This document shows positions 46,621 to 58,798 of a DNA stretch of 64,000 nucleotides, one piece after another (positions within the stretch are counted from its first letter, which is position 1; every line of letters begins with the position of its first letter). The stretch comes from Coccinella septempunctata. Its lineage: Eukaryota; Arthropoda; Insecta; Coleoptera; Coccinellidae. The notes beneath the pieces are model-generated. The model was not told the DNA's origin, did not search any database, and was given only the letters and a program-made list of their open reading frames with translations. The translations under genes were made by a program, and so were the position numbers. The DNA lies in the NCBI RefSeq assembly GCF_907165205.1, contig NC_058194.1:27280856-27344855 (forward strand), written 5' to 3'.

Positions 46621-46689
46621 ATTGGCAATTATACAGTTGAACATTTTCATAGAATTCCTGTAAGTTGACTAAGAATTCGAGGAAAGCCA

Positions 46690-48004
46690 GCATTCTGAGT
46701 TAAAAGTCGGAATTTTGCTATGCAATTCCAAATTCTTCACAGAGTGAGAGAGAGCTAGGTTTGGTTCTGGATTAATAAGATTTCGAAGACATGGTAAGTG
46801 TGATTCTCACAGTGTAGACACAGATAGGACATGTATATATCAATACTTGAAGGATATTATGCGGAATTTGATTTTGTGAATGAATAAGAGAGAATTAGAA
46901 AATGGATCGAATAACTCAGAAGCATATAGTTTTAACTCGGAATTCGTATTTGCAAGACGGATTAACTACTTTTTCAGCAATATTAATTTCCTACATCAAT
47001 GAAATCAGTAGAAAATTTCTTATAACTTCGTTACCTTATTACGTTAATCAGGTTAAATGGTATATACGCTAATCAAACCTGAACTATCACTTCATCATCG
47101 AATAATAGACAGTAAAACTTTTCGATTATATATTGATTTTTCTATCTTGCTCTGTTTCTGAAACATCTTTCATAAACCACGTTGTTTCTGCCCTTCATTC
47201 ATACACGATGCCATTACAGCGTGATGGGTCAACAGGGCTAGCCAAAGAAAGCAATTTACATAAATGGAAGACGAAACATACTTGCTTTGAGACGTATCAG
47301 GAAAATCTTTCTCCCCCTATGCCTGCAGGGTCATTTCACTGTTTTATACTGTTGAAGAAGAAAGATTTTTTCTCACAGATTTTATCTGGACGAAAAGATC
47401 TTGTATTGTGTAGTGAGACGGGCTCGGACCCTATTTCGAATAGAAATATATGTCCCCACTTTATTCATATAAACTGACTTGAACAAAGCAGCTTTCTTGA
47501 AGATATATTTTTATTTTTTTGATACAATAAGGATTATATTACTCCCTGGCGAAAGTGTTATTATCAGGATTTTCCCCATATCAAGAGCCCGAAATTAAGC
47601 TGGACCGGACTAATAGGACAGATAGGAATGGAAAGATGGCCAGATAAAAAAATCTATTTTCTCCATGTTTTTTTTAGGCAACCCCGCGTCGTTTCGTGGA
47701 GATTGAACGCTTGACATTTGATTCGAATTAGCTTTTTTCAGTTGTGAGGTCGATGTTTTTTTTATTCTTCGGTTTTTTTTCCTACCTAATTGATGGTGCC
47801 ATCATTCTGGAGGAAATATTATGTTGGGCATTCAATTAGAGTCGGGAGAAATAAATAAATGTAGGGTTATTCATCAAGATTGTCTATTTTATTTGTGTTG
47901 TGAAAATTTTGAGCAATATATAGTGCTCGATATTTGTCCATATTTTTTCTATTATGCTCTGCGTCATGATTCTACTTGAAGCATTCCGAGCATCTAGCAC
48001 CGAC
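46690..48004. other. Sequence between the two foldback-like modules
   Basis: Mostly unique AT-rich DNA. A stray forward unit (CATTCTGAGTTAAAAGTCGG) is at about 46690. A 114-codon plus ORF at 47133-47477 has no recognised domain or splice context and I do not call it a gene. Confidence 0.35.
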
Positions 48005-48885
48005 TTGCGTGTCAGAATTCTGAGATACAAATCTGACTTCCGACTAGCAATCCCAACTTCTGAATTAAAAGTCAGAATTCCGAGATACAAGTCAGAATTC
48101 TGAGATGCAAGTCGAAATTCTGAGCTGCAAGAGGGTAATTTGGAATCAGTGAGACTAGAATTGGTGGAATGACATTTCTGTTTCTTTTCATTCGATTAAT
48201 GATAGTGTTATCCGAAGAATGTTGGACAAACTTACTGAATTGTATATTTCTCTGAACTCCCATACCAATATGATGAAATTCTGTCAGCTGTTCAAATCTC
48301 CCATTTCTACAAGACATCAGAACGATACATTTTTTATGCTTACCTATCTTATATAGTCTTCTGATTTCTGACTTGTATCTTAGAACTTTGACTTGAATCT
48401 CAGAATTCTATTTTGTAGGTCACAATTCTGACTTGCATCTCAGAATTCTGATTCTTTTATCAGAATTCCGACTCGTAACTCCTATTTCTGACTTGTATCT
48501 CAGAATTGTGACTTGTTTCTCAGAATTCTGACTTGCATCTCAGAACTCTGATTCTTTCTTCAGAATTCCGACTCGTAACTCCGATTTCTGACTTTTATCT
48601 CAGAATTGTGACTTGTTTCTCAGAATTCTGACTTGCATCTCAGATCTCTGATTCTTTCTTCAGAATTCCGACTCGTAACTCCGATTTCTGACTTGTATCT
48701 CAGAATTGTGACTTGTTTCTCAGAATTCTGACTTGCATCTCAGAACTCTGATTCTTTTTTCAGAATTCCGACTCGTAACTCCGATTTCTGACTTGTATCT
48801 CAGAATTGTGACTTGTTTCTCAGAATTCTGACTTGCATCTCAGAACTCTGGTTTGTAAGTCACGATTCTGACTTGTATCTCAGGA
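48005..48885. mobile_element. Foldback-like module 2 with a 100-bp higher-order repeat
   Basis: A short forward arm (about 48005-48130) is followed by a ~230-bp spacer and a reverse arm (about 48360-48885). The reverse arm has a very regular higher-order unit: ACTCGTAACT recurs at 48471, 48571, 48671 and 48771, exactly 100 bp apart, which is five 20-bp monomers. The spacer shares blocks with that of module 1 (GACATTT; ATTCGATTAATGATAGTGT versus ATTGGATCAGTGAGAGTGT; GAAATTCTGTCAG versus GAAATTATGCTCAG). The two modules are therefore diverged copies with opposite arm-length asymmetry. Confidence 0.7.
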
Positions 48886-49738
48886 TTTGGAGCTTGATAT
48901 TTGGAATATGTGACAATTCTGACTTTTGAATCGGTGAATTATTCACAGTTTTTTTCGCCACAATACTCGAAATATAGTTATAGATCTTTATTCTTCACTT
49001 TGAAACAAATTATTTGACTATAACAGCTATTGTCCATTTATTGAAATGAAAGGCTATGGTAATCATAACCGATTTCTTCTCCACTGTTCATCCTGCTGAT
49101 GAGATATTACCTCAGATGATAACATCCCCTCGAAGGTGAGTCAGAGAGGAATCATTGTGATGTATACTGCTACTCCAATTTTCGCGGAGGACAAAAACGT
49201 CCGTGTATGAATAGGAACGTGGTCTTTGAATTTGAGTAGTTATAAGCTTTCCAGGTTATAGATGTGTGACGGTATTATGGAAACGTGCCCTGAATCACAA
49301 AGTAGGACTCACCATCCCTCCTGCTCTTAAATAAATCTAAACCGACACGAGAACCGTAAGTCGTTCCATCGACCTGCGGTTTTGTTTGAGGAACATTTTT
49401 CGGGAAATTTGACGATATATTTTCCGTCCTATCCGAACGGCCACGGAGAAGAATTTAACATTTTCATAGCGGTTAGACTTTTTACCCAATAATATAACGA
49501 CAGTGCAGAAAAATTTGGTGTGGTGTGGAAAGTTTTTGAACTCATTGCAAGATTTGACATTTTTGTGAAGGATTTTGTCAATTTTGACGTTTTAGGTTGA
49601 CATATGTCTAAAAATGACAGCTTTCAATATGACAGCTGTCAAAATACCTGTTTCCAATGGAATCTCTAACAGGAAAAACCGTTAATAATGCTCAGTTTTT
49701 CGTCTTTATTGGGAAATGTTGATCAATTAGTTCAACAC
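48886..49738. other. No gene supported
   Basis: Includes a TGACAGCTTTCAATATGAC / TGACAGCTGTCA cluster at about 49614-49645. A similar cluster lies at about 61150-61175. No ORF of note. Confidence 0.3.
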
Positions 49739-49832
49739 CTATTTAGTACTCGAAGAATTTGAATTATTCTTCGATTCCTCTGATAATGGTGAGGCTAATG
49801 TCCGATTTGATGGTCCTCTGGGGTTATTCCTC
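49739..49832 (-). CDS. Possible terminal exon, S/N-rich C-terminus
   Basis: On the minus strand an acceptor-like CGTATACCTTTCAG ends at 49833. It is followed by an open frame RNNPRGPSNRTLASPL then SEESKNNSNSSSTK and TAG at 49741-49739. The polar Ser/Asn tail is typical of insect regulatory proteins. The frame is also open upstream of the acceptor as part of a 95-codon ORF (49739-50026), so the exon boundary is uncertain and the whole may be chance. No family recognised. Confidence 0.25.
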
Positions 49833-50104
49833 CTGAAAGGTATACGGTTTGTTTTTCTTCGTGTTATAGGGCGGCGGAAATCTACGTGAACGTCAGCACT
49901 AATGCAAGGTTGGTGTAAATAGGAAGAAATGGTAAAGAGCACGCGGCGATATAATGGAATTAAGTTGCACCTATAAAACCCGATTTTATTGGCGTGAATT
50001 ATGGACGCGACAAAGCTTTCTCCCAATGAGCAGAGTCACTGTATTCGAATTCTATATTGGACCATTCAGGACGTCATTCAATGGAAAATGAAAACATAAC
50101 TATA

Positions 50105-50212
50105 CGAGGATGTATTGATATCTAGTTAGCCTAGACCAGTTTCATGCATAAAAAAATATTGCGTTATCATAGCAACGAACAATAACTCATTAGAAGTATC
50201 AGCGTGATATAA
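50105..50212 (+). mobile_element. Mariner terminal fragment (copy 4)
   Basis: CGAGGATGTATTGATATCTA at 50105, preceded by TA, matches the outer end next to the transposase 5' region of copies 1, 3 and 5. The match continues through AACTGGTCT-like and GGTAACGCAATA-like sequence for about 105 bp, then stops. No coding part or second end. Confidence 0.75.
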
Positions 50213-51049
50213 CGTTCACTTTTAAAGTATTTTGCCACTGGATTTTTTGGTCAGTGATCTTTTTTGTAACTAATAAAGAATTATTAAAAAACTCACTCAC
50301 ACAATTTCTTAAATGAAACTCAAATAAAGGTCTCAATAATTGGTTATGAGTATTCATCATTTCGCAAACTCATTCATGAATGATTGCCATTTAGCAGCTG
50401 AAGAATTGTTGAAAGAATGATATGAAGGGAGGCAAAGTACTATTTTCCATTTGCATGCAGAGGACACTTCATTGTCCATAAAGAACAACAAAACCATTCT
50501 TTCAGAGAGGATTTGTTATTTCAGCCGACTACGGATATCCTCTGTTGTTCACATAAATGAGCACGGAAAAAATGAATATGAGATGCTGATATTAGTAATC
50601 CTCGAGTACCTTTCAACGCTCCATTCCTGCCAGTTCATTTGTTTCTGGCTGATTTATCATCTTCTGGTCGTTGCCGTGGGCTGTGAAAACACTCTGATGA
50701 CACCTCCGACTGACATCCAATTTCCACCCTGAGTTGACGGAGAAGCCTGCGGCCGAAAGTTAGCGGAGGGGTGGTATCTTCAGCACCCTCATCTCTTATG
50801 CGGAATCACCTTGTGAACAATCAACGTTCAGCATTCATCTGCGCTTCATTTCCAACGTCTGCTAACCTTCTGTGGGAATATATAGGGTGTTTTCTGTGGA
50901 AATTCGTTTTCAGAAATCTCCTTCAAACCTGAAAACGATTTTCCTGCTCGTGGTTCTGAACGACGCGTATTGTGGGTCTATAATAATTGGGAATACATTT
51001 CATGAACTACGATTTACCAAATATTGTCAAACAGTTTATTTGAATGTAC
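50213..51049. other. No gene supported
   Basis: A 93-codon plus ORF (50451-50732) has a hydrophobic stretch (QFICFWLIYHLLVVAV) but no other support. It is recorded as a weak candidate only. Confidence 0.25.
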
Positions 51050-51245
51050 ACTGTCTTTGACGAGTCAAAGACTTGGGCTCAAAGAACACTTTTTTTATAC
51101 CATTTTTAACGATTGGGCCCTGATTAAAAGATACGGCCATTATATGTTTTCCTAATTTCACTTCAGAATAACAAGCTAAATCTATGACAGTACACACCTG
51201 TGGATCTTTTAAACAGAGTTGTACCCAATTGAAACCGAAATGTAT
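51050..51245. mobile_element. TACAGGGTG-ended repeat, internal fragment
   Basis: GACGAGTCAAAGACTTGGGC, the AACACTTTTTTTATACCATT block, GGGCCCTGATTAAAAGATA and CACACCTGTGGATCTTTTAA match the 55383-56029 family. The outer CACCCTGTA ends are missing. Confidence 0.55.
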
Positions 51246-53085
51246 TTGAGTTATTTGAGAGTTATTTGAGAAAAAGAAAACAAAGAATTTCGACAAATCT
51301 TTGGCATCTGAGGTCAACCAAATATGTGTTTATATTTCAATTACGTATTTCAACGTGTTTTCATTACAAATAATTTAAATGCTGCCCAGCCCTGGAAAAT
51401 GCATTCGTGTTTGTAGCAGAGTGATTCTTGGTGAAAATATCTGTGAGAATTTCAAAGGTTTATCGATGAACCAACTAATACTCTCGACAAACCTTGGCGA
51501 TCTGAGAGGCCAATGCCAAAAACAGAGCCTTAACAAGATGGGAAAACTTTGTCATACCATTCCATCAATCCCAATCTATCCGGGTATCCCCTCCTCATGA
51601 TATTTATATAATAAGAACAGTTATTTCAGTAGAAATGAGATTGTTTACCGAATGATAAAGTACATTTTGTTTCGGCGAAACGACCGATAAATTGACGAAA
51701 CAAGAAGAATAAGTGTATCAATCCAGACAAATTATAACTCCGACGAGAGGAGCAGTAGCTGAGAAAAAACGGGAGTAGAACGAGCCAACGGAAAATTTGA
51801 TCACCGCAAAATGATAACGGGAATATAAAAAGTAGAACTTCTATTTGGTGAGAATTGAAGCGAGAAAGTAAAATCGTGAATGACAACGTTCTGTTGAGTG
51901 GTTAACAAGATTGAGATTGGTCTGTTATTAAGATAGCAATCAGTTTTATTTCCTGCCATAAAGACCAGAAGTAATATATACACTTTCTTCAGATGGGGGG
52001 GACCAGATATGCACGGTGGAGTAATCCTGGAGCGGCCTGAGGGGTAGAAGGAAATGTTATTAAACCGTGGCCGAATAAAAACCCTTGTCTTTCTAGTGTA
52101 TTACTCCCGAATATGACACGATTATGTTTGAGCCGAAAAATTCGCTCGTATCTTGCGACCAATTTTGTGATTACTTGGATCCGTCCGCCTCAGGACCCCA
52201 CCAATAAACCTAAATAATCAGATGGCTGTGAGGAGTGAGGCATCTTTGTGAATTACGATATTGGCACTTACATTTCCGCATATTTCGATAGAAGAATCTG
52301 ATATGATGGGAGAGTTACTTTGCAAGAAACAGAAAGTGCTCATTCCATCACAAAGACTTGATGACCTTGACCTTGAATTTTGAAAAAGAGCATCTCCACT
52401 TGACAGTTATCCTTTACTTTCTCATTATGAAGCGATCAATTGTGAACGAAATACTCCAAATATCTTTTGTGACGTCGAAACCAGCATTAATTTTCTCGAA
52501 CAAAGGACCAAGTATTTTCCAACCGATTAGAGGGTAGATATCTTTTTCGATGCAAGATTCAAACGCAGAAATCAATCCAGAAAAGTATATTACAATTATT
52601 ACAACATAGATTCGCAACTTTCATCTCAAATGAAGTCCAATAACTAATAATACTAGTATATCCTTCTTGTATCCTAGCTGCTAAGGAAAATAACACCTAT
52701 CTTTGTCGACCAGGATCATTTTTCAAATGTAATAAAATAACTAATACCGTGCCAAGATAATCTCCTCGAAAAATATGACCGAATCTAAACATCCAACATC
52801 GGAACAGTTCCAAATGTCTCCGTCTATACTCAATTTTAAGTGGAAAATCTCATAAGTGAAAACTTTCAAGTTTCGGTGGTCTCTTAAACTTCCGGCTTTC
52901 CGTGTTTTCTATTAGTTGGATGGTCCCTAAAAAAGTGAGGGTAGAGAAATTCCTGCAACATCCGGAAAACTCTGACCGGACTCTGATATCCGTAAGTGGC
53001 TCCAGAAGATTTAATTAGATATACTTGCTAAATTTACTGGCAGTTTGTGAAAGTACCACCGGTTCCGAAACGATGTAAGATATAA
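51246..53085. other. No gene supported
   Basis: Short overlapping ORFs only (up to 86 codons, 51626-51886). A GC-richer stretch around 52,150-52,220 shows no motif. Confidence 0.3.
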
Positions 53086-53087
53086 TA

Positions 53088-53211
53088 CACTCGCCGGCAA
53101 AAAAACTCGGCGACCTAAAATTACAATTGAAATCGATGAAAAATTACTGAAGTTCTTGGACAACGAACTTCAGCAAAATGTTAGGTGGCTGAGTTTTTAT
53201 GTCGGTGAGTG
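53088..53211. mobile_element. 124-bp TA-flanked MITE (CACTCGCCGGC ends)
   Basis: CACTCGCCGGCAAAAAAACT at the left is mirrored by AGTTTTTATGTCGGTGAGTG at the right. TA lies outside both ends (53086-53087, 53212-53213). The centre has a second stem, GAAGTTC ... GAACTTC (about 53151-53173). Likely a nonautonomous Tc1/mariner-type MITE. Confidence 0.75.
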
Positions 53212-53387
53212 TATAATAAGATATACATATATATTCGGAAAGGAAATAGCAGCCAATAGAGTGACGAAAATGTGTGGGAGGGCGCCAAATTTGCACAAAA
53301 AAAGTCACGTGTACCTACATTCTCGAGCTTGGTGGCTTGTATTCTTATTAAAGCTTATGATTCGTAAAACGTGAAACGTAAAAAGTA

Positions 53388-53810
53388 TAATCTGACAGTT
53401 TCAGCAAGCCGAAATAATAAAAAGGTCACAAACTTAGTTTTTTTGAATTATCTCCTGTCCTGGGCTTCAGATTGTTTTCGCATTCATTACAGAAGTTGTA
53501 GAGCATAACATTTCCTACAAATTTTGTCCGAAGCAATTTTTTCTACGATTGCACGTTTTTGAGATATATGGCGATGAATGTACATTAGACTGGGTTTCTT
53601 CATTGACCTTGGCCTTTCGCATGTGTGGCTAAGCTCCTCGCACTTATCAGCCTCTAGCTCGGAAACGGTCGAGGGTATGAAAAATTGCTTCAGACAAAAG
53701 TTCTATAGAATTTTATTATCTACAACTTTCATAATGACTACAGAAACGATAAGAGGTACAGGAGGGGGGATATTTTAAAATGTCTATTTATTATCTTCAA
53801 ACTGTCAGAT
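53388..53810. mobile_element. Foldback element with perfect TAATCTGACAGTTT ends
   Basis: TAATCTGACAGTTT at 53388-53401 is exactly inverted at 53797-53810. The interior continues the palindrome with imperfect arms (GAAGTTGTAGAGCATAACAT / ATTTTATTATCTACAACTTT; GTCCGAAGCAATTTTTT / AAAAATTGCTTCAGAC) around a centre near 53605. The target duplication is not clear. No transposase. Confidence 0.7.
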
Positions 53811-54070
53811 TAATGGATCAACACCGAGATTAACCATCTGATGTAAATCTGACAAGCTCGAATATGTACAAATAATGTTTTTTCCTCATTTTCAAAGGAA
53901 CGCTGTGACCTATTCCTCACGGCCAGCCCCACTACGCATACTGTCAGATTAACATGAATTTATTATCAGAGACACGTATACAGTATCCTAATCTGATACG
54001 TTCGAGTATGTACACCTGACGATTTTTCTTTACATCTTTGAAAACCTGCAGACGCTTTCCCCACGTGCAT
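53803..54070. repeat. Two diverged tandem copies headed CTGTCAGATTAA
   Basis: CTGTCAGATTAA opens a ~138-bp block near 53800 and again at 53941. Both blocks then contain TCTGA..., a TCGA(A/G)TATGTACA segment and a CTTTGAAAA/TTTTCAAAG-like part followed by CACG. The motif is the same as the end of the preceding foldback element, suggesting that the blocks derive from its ends. Confidence 0.5.
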
Positions 54071-55382
54071 ACAACATAGAACCTATTTTTCCTTCTACCG
54101 TCTAAATAAAATGCACTAGGACCTTAACCTTAACTAAACTGTAAGCTACAAAATTGAAATTTCCCATGAATAAATAGGATACTCTTTATATCACTTCACT
54201 GAAGATGTCAAGTTTATTAGATCAACCGAAAATGGTTTAACCATATTTCTTCAATATAAGGTTTAAAGTCTGTGGACTGAACCATAAGGCCAACATGTTC
54301 GATAACTGATCGATGAAAAAAGGACACTCAATCAAAATCTGGACGCTCATCCTTTTGAAATAACGAGTCCGAGAGCAGCGTAGCGCCAAAAGTACATAAA
54401 AGATTGCCCCTCTAAATCATCCATGGCGCTTCACTCGCACCTCTATTGAGCAATCCGCACATAAAGCTCGGAATCGCCATAACAATGGTCAAATTGTCGC
54501 CTAAAAGCAATAAACAGAAGTTTAATAACAACATACCCCATTAGCGCATTACAAAATATACCTACCTATACGTTATTACAACGTCGGTCCTAGCAATATA
54601 AACATTCCTTTATGATTTGACAAATAAATTTTCTGCAATGCTTTGTGAACGATCATATTGCTGGGTTTTCAATTTGGCCATAATTAAACGAATGACCGAA
54701 ATGAAAATAAAACATAAATAAAATAACTAACGCCGAGCTGTCCCGGCTTGGTTTATGATTTCGACTATTCGCATTCATGACACCACTAATAAATATTCAA
54801 AATTTGGCGAATACCCGCCGACATGCGACGCGTAGTTCCATTTGAATGGTCTGGCGGTGCGGATATCAAATTGTTTGCAAAATTGGTTGAAAAGGCCACT
54901 TTTCGATGGCACGGCATCCGATGATCAGTCGAATAAGCGTGGATGCATTTCCTGCCCAACTCGTCAACAATGTCAACATGAATATTTCCTTTTTTCCGAA
55001 GATTTTCCAATAAAATATATAAGGCACATCTTCTGTCACATAAAAAATTGGAAAAAAAAATTGTTGGCAACACTGGTATATAGTGTGATTTCTCGTGAAA
55101 TCTTTAAAACAATCAATTCGACACGATTCTGTTTTATAAATCGAGGGATACATTTTGTAAATAGTCTTGATATGTCGTGAAAAGGAGATAACAGAGTAGA
55201 AAAATTAAGATAGGGTATTGTTCCTGCTTATGTCAAACGTTATATAATTGCTATCATTGGCGACTTGTCAGGGACGGCTAGATATAAAAATCCATCCACG
55301 TTTACACTCACTTCAATTGAATGAATTAAATGGAAAAGTCTTCTGGGTCAATAGTAGAAGAACAAGCTATAAGCTGAATATA
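54071..55382. other. No gene supported
   Basis: ORFs of 95-112 codons overlap on both strands at 54786-55180, with no recognised domain. TTGGCAACACTG occurs at about 55064-55075, but no promoter is claimed. Confidence 0.3.
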
Positions 55383-56029
55383 AAGGGTGAGTCTTTGACT
55401 CGTAGAAATATTTCAACGGTATATTTTTGAGGTCAAAAGAAACACTTTTTTTCTTTTCCATTTTTTTCCGAATCAGCACGGTTGGAAAGATACAGGCTGT
55501 TGAAAGATCATAATAAAATGTTATTTTTAGTTCTATATCCTTAACGGTTTCATCGAAAGATATGAATTTCGATATATAGTTTTTCATTTATTTCTTTTTC
55601 GAACGGAAGATATCACCCACGTCTATCAGTTTTCTCATTAGGACCATTACTTATCATAAAATTTCCTATCTACGCTATCTAGTGAATATTTGAACGCTTT
55701 GTAAAATAAAAGTATTCCTAATATTTTCTCGTATAATGCGCCGTTTTCGAGTAATTTGATGTTCAAAAATTAAAAAGTATCAGTGAAATTTGAAAAATTG
55801 GGTACTTTTGCTGAACACAACTCTGTTGAAAAGATGCATAGATCTGTAGGGTCACAGATTTAGCAGGTTATTCTGAAGGCAATTTAGTTTTTCCAGGGGT
55901 GTGACAGCTCATTATGAAAAATTTAAATGGCCATATCTTTTAATCGAAAAAAATGGTATAAAAAAAGTGTTCCTTTTGACCTCAACAATCCACTATTAAA
56001 ATATTTATACGAGTCAAAGACTCACCCTG
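55383..56029. mobile_element. TACAGGGTG-ended repeat, best full-length copy (647 bp)
   Basis: The left end AAGGGTGAGTCTTTGACTCG is mirrored by CGAGTCAAAGACTCACCCTG, with TA outside both ends (55381-55382, 56030-56031). The inverted repeats extend about 75 bp, through TTTTGAGGTCAAAAGAAACA. The interior has no transposase motif. Related copies lie at 4173, 13701, 14594 and 51050. Probably a Tc1/mariner-type MITE family. Confidence 0.8.
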
Positions 56030-56031
56030 TA

Positions 56032-57619
56032 TATCACATTGAGATATGGGATGATTTTTCTGGGGTGTACGCATGTGGAAAGTTGAGTTACTTTTCGAGA
56101 AATTGAGAGATCTTTTTTCAAATATCGAATCCCCCTTCAAATAAGAATAAGTTTCTTTCAAACAAACAGCTTATATTACAATTATAAAGACTATCAACAA
56201 ACACCTTATAAAATTTCAAATATAAAATTATGGCCTCCCCCAAAATCATTCCTGGAACCGCCACTGGTAATCTTAATAATTTCTTGGTTGGAATTTCAGG
56301 TGCTGAATAACCAGTATTTTTTATTCGTCATAGTATATCACGGGAGTCATAAATATCCTCGACGAATTTATCTATTATTTATTTATTTATTGGATACACA
56401 TGATGAAAATTCTATTTTAACACTGATAAATTTCCCACCTGGTTCAAAAACTCGAAAACTTTCAAATAACTGCTCATTATATTGATGTAGTATTGCTGGT
56501 AAAATACACAGGGTCGGCAAAATGTCGTTTGCCGTACTTGGAAAATCATTGCATCTCTATTCGCATAGCTGAATCTTTTCTATCATACACGAATCAATCT
56601 ATAAATATTTAGTAACTATTTTACCGATGATTTTCTCAAATTGGTTATCGTGGAAGTTTCGTGAAGTTGGTTTTTCCAAACATTAGCAAAGATATCGAGG
56701 AGCAATATCAGTGCGAATCGTCTGTTACCGATTGCTGCAACAAATATTGGCCCTCCGAATATCTCGTTAATCCAGGGTTGATTTTGCACTTAGCCTTATT
56801 TGGGGAATCTTCGTGGCCCTGTCGATTAACAGAGTGAGAATCCCGACATCGGAAAGCGTTCGCGGAAACCATCACCGACGCATAATCTCTAAATTGAGTT
56901 GCGGAACAGTCCGACAAAAAAATTCCGCAAAGTAGGTTTTGCCCGCTGATAATCCTGTAAGAGGAATCGGTATTAAATTTAGGTGTGTCCATGTTTGTGC
57001 AGGGGCTTTGAGAGTTTCTGTAGGTATAGCGGCGACCCATTTCCGATCTTCCGATTCGGAATTTGCATTACAGATTTCCGGTCCCGTTGAAATAGGAATT
57101 AGGCAGTTATTTCGTTCGTTTAAACTCTGCTGTTTGTCTTGCAGTCACAGAATTGAAGGCTTGATTGTTTGCGTTCGTTCCGCCCATTTGAAAAAAGGGA
57201 AATGGTTTACCTACTCTTTCCCGTTAATTTCGGTTACCGCAACGAAATGATAAATCTGCACACTCTCTACACGAGCCATCTATGAGCAATATAACACAAA
57301 TCTAACCTATTTCAACGTGGGAATGGTCATATATGGCGGTATAAGTTGTTTTATTAGGTTTTTCCACAAATCCGAAGCAATTTTGGAAGGGTTTTAACTA
57401 GAAATAGAGAGACGCTTCATTGAGTGATAAACAGTAAGGTGCGCCACCTATCGCCAGATAGACGATTATGATACCTACTGCGCGCGTGCCGTCGCTCGCG
57501 GAAAATTAGATACTACCTTTTAGGGAATTCGTCGCATTATTTTCATTCCCAGCATTTCAGATGTCGATCAAACACCTCCTAAAAAAATCCAATTTGCATT
57601 AATGAAATCTACATGGAAT
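56032..57619. other. No gene supported; LINE-like trace
   Basis: At about 56945-56990 the plus strand reads NPVRGIGIKFR. This resembles PVRGVGIRFR of the LINE copies and may be a diverged relic. A GC-rich patch (GCGCGCGTGCCGTCGCTCGCGG) is at about 57480-57502. No exon was seen. Confidence 0.3.
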
Positions 57620-57645
57620 TACGAGGATATATTGAAAAATTCTTA

Positions 57646-57906
57646 ACCCGGGTTTCATAAAGCTTGATCGGCGAGTCAACGCTTGATTGACTAATACGTC
57701 AATTTGATTTCAATCAATTATTCAATCATGATCATTCAGAATATCGTTTTCGCTTCAAATCATGATGTTCATATGCACATTCTACTATGTTCAATTGCTA
57801 CTTCTTCAATATATTCAAAAATGAAAAGGTTTCAATGATTTCGTTTTAGAAATCGAGTGACTGTCAAATCGTTGATCGGACAATCAAAGTTTTATGAAAC
57901 CCGCTG
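57646..57906. mobile_element. MITE copy 2 inside mariner, TTA target duplication
   Basis: Begins ACCCGGGTTTCATAAAGCTT and ends AAGTTTTATGAAACCCGCTG. TTA lies on both sides (57643-57645, 57907-57909). The intact mariners have a single TTA at that point (TTCTTAGCC). The 3-bp TTA duplication and GGGTTTCATAAA inverted ends support a PIF/Harbinger-type MITE. The 11366-11603 element is its inverted relative. Confidence 0.88.
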
Positions 57907-58519
57907 TTAGTCTACTATAGAACCTAACAAAATTTCAATGTCAAAATATTTTATTACTCAACATATTCTCCTCTTTATTGGATACATTTATTACAGCGAA
58001 CCTACAAAGTCTCTAGACCTTTAAAAAAAATGTTTCTTCTTGCTCTGCAAATCAGACTTCCACAGCTTTCATTACCTCCTCATTGGAAGAAAATTGACGT
58101 TGAGGAAAGAGAGTCGGTTGGAGCCAAATCTGGTGGATAACACCTTTGGATAGCTTTCCTCAGCTTTCCTCTTTAATATTTTCCCATAGAGTGATCAGAA
58201 ATGTCGAATAGTAATCTCCGGTTATTGTTCTACCCTTATCCAAAAAATCAATCATGATTACTCCATGTCAATCCCAAAAAACTGAAGCAAGAACTTTTCC
58301 AGCAGATTTTTGTACACGAAACTTCTAAGGTCTTGGTGAACCAGAGTGTCGCCATTCCATCGATTGTTGCTTTGTTTCTGGCTAGTAGAAATCTACCCAA
58401 GTCTCATCCATAGTAAGAATTCGGTTTAAGAAGTCTACATCGTTTACAAATCGAGCATAGATCGAACGCAATGCTTCTACTCTTGCACGCTTTTGGTCAA
58501 TATTCAAACATTTGGGGAT

Positions 58520-58798
58520 CTATTTTGCAGCAATTTTTCTCATGTCCAAATTGACGTGAACTTCATGATGAACGCGTTCGTATGACATATTCAGTGCTTC
58601 AGATATCCGTTTTACCCCAATTCGACGGTCTGATAAAATCATGCCATGAACTGCATCGATATTTTCGGGAACTGACACAGAAACTGGCCTTTCCGATCGG
58701 TCATCATCTTCAATGGAAAATCTACCTCTTTTGAAGCTTGCAGTCCAATTTTTCACAGTCGCATACGAAGGACATTGAACACCAATGGTATTAAGCAT
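58520..58798 (-). pseudogene. Mariner transposase N-terminal fragment, copy 5
   Basis: 92 codons of the DNA-binding half (PSYATVKNWTASFKRGRFS, DDDRSERPVSVSV, RVHHEVHVNLDMRKIAAK), ending at a TAG where copy 1 has Trp (AAKW). Upstream of the listed start a TAG interrupts the GKQ...EDML segment. Not functional. Confidence 0.8.

Noticed and set aside
47133..47477. 114-codon plus-strand ORF
   Set aside because: No recognised motif, poor start context and no flanking promoter or splice evidence.
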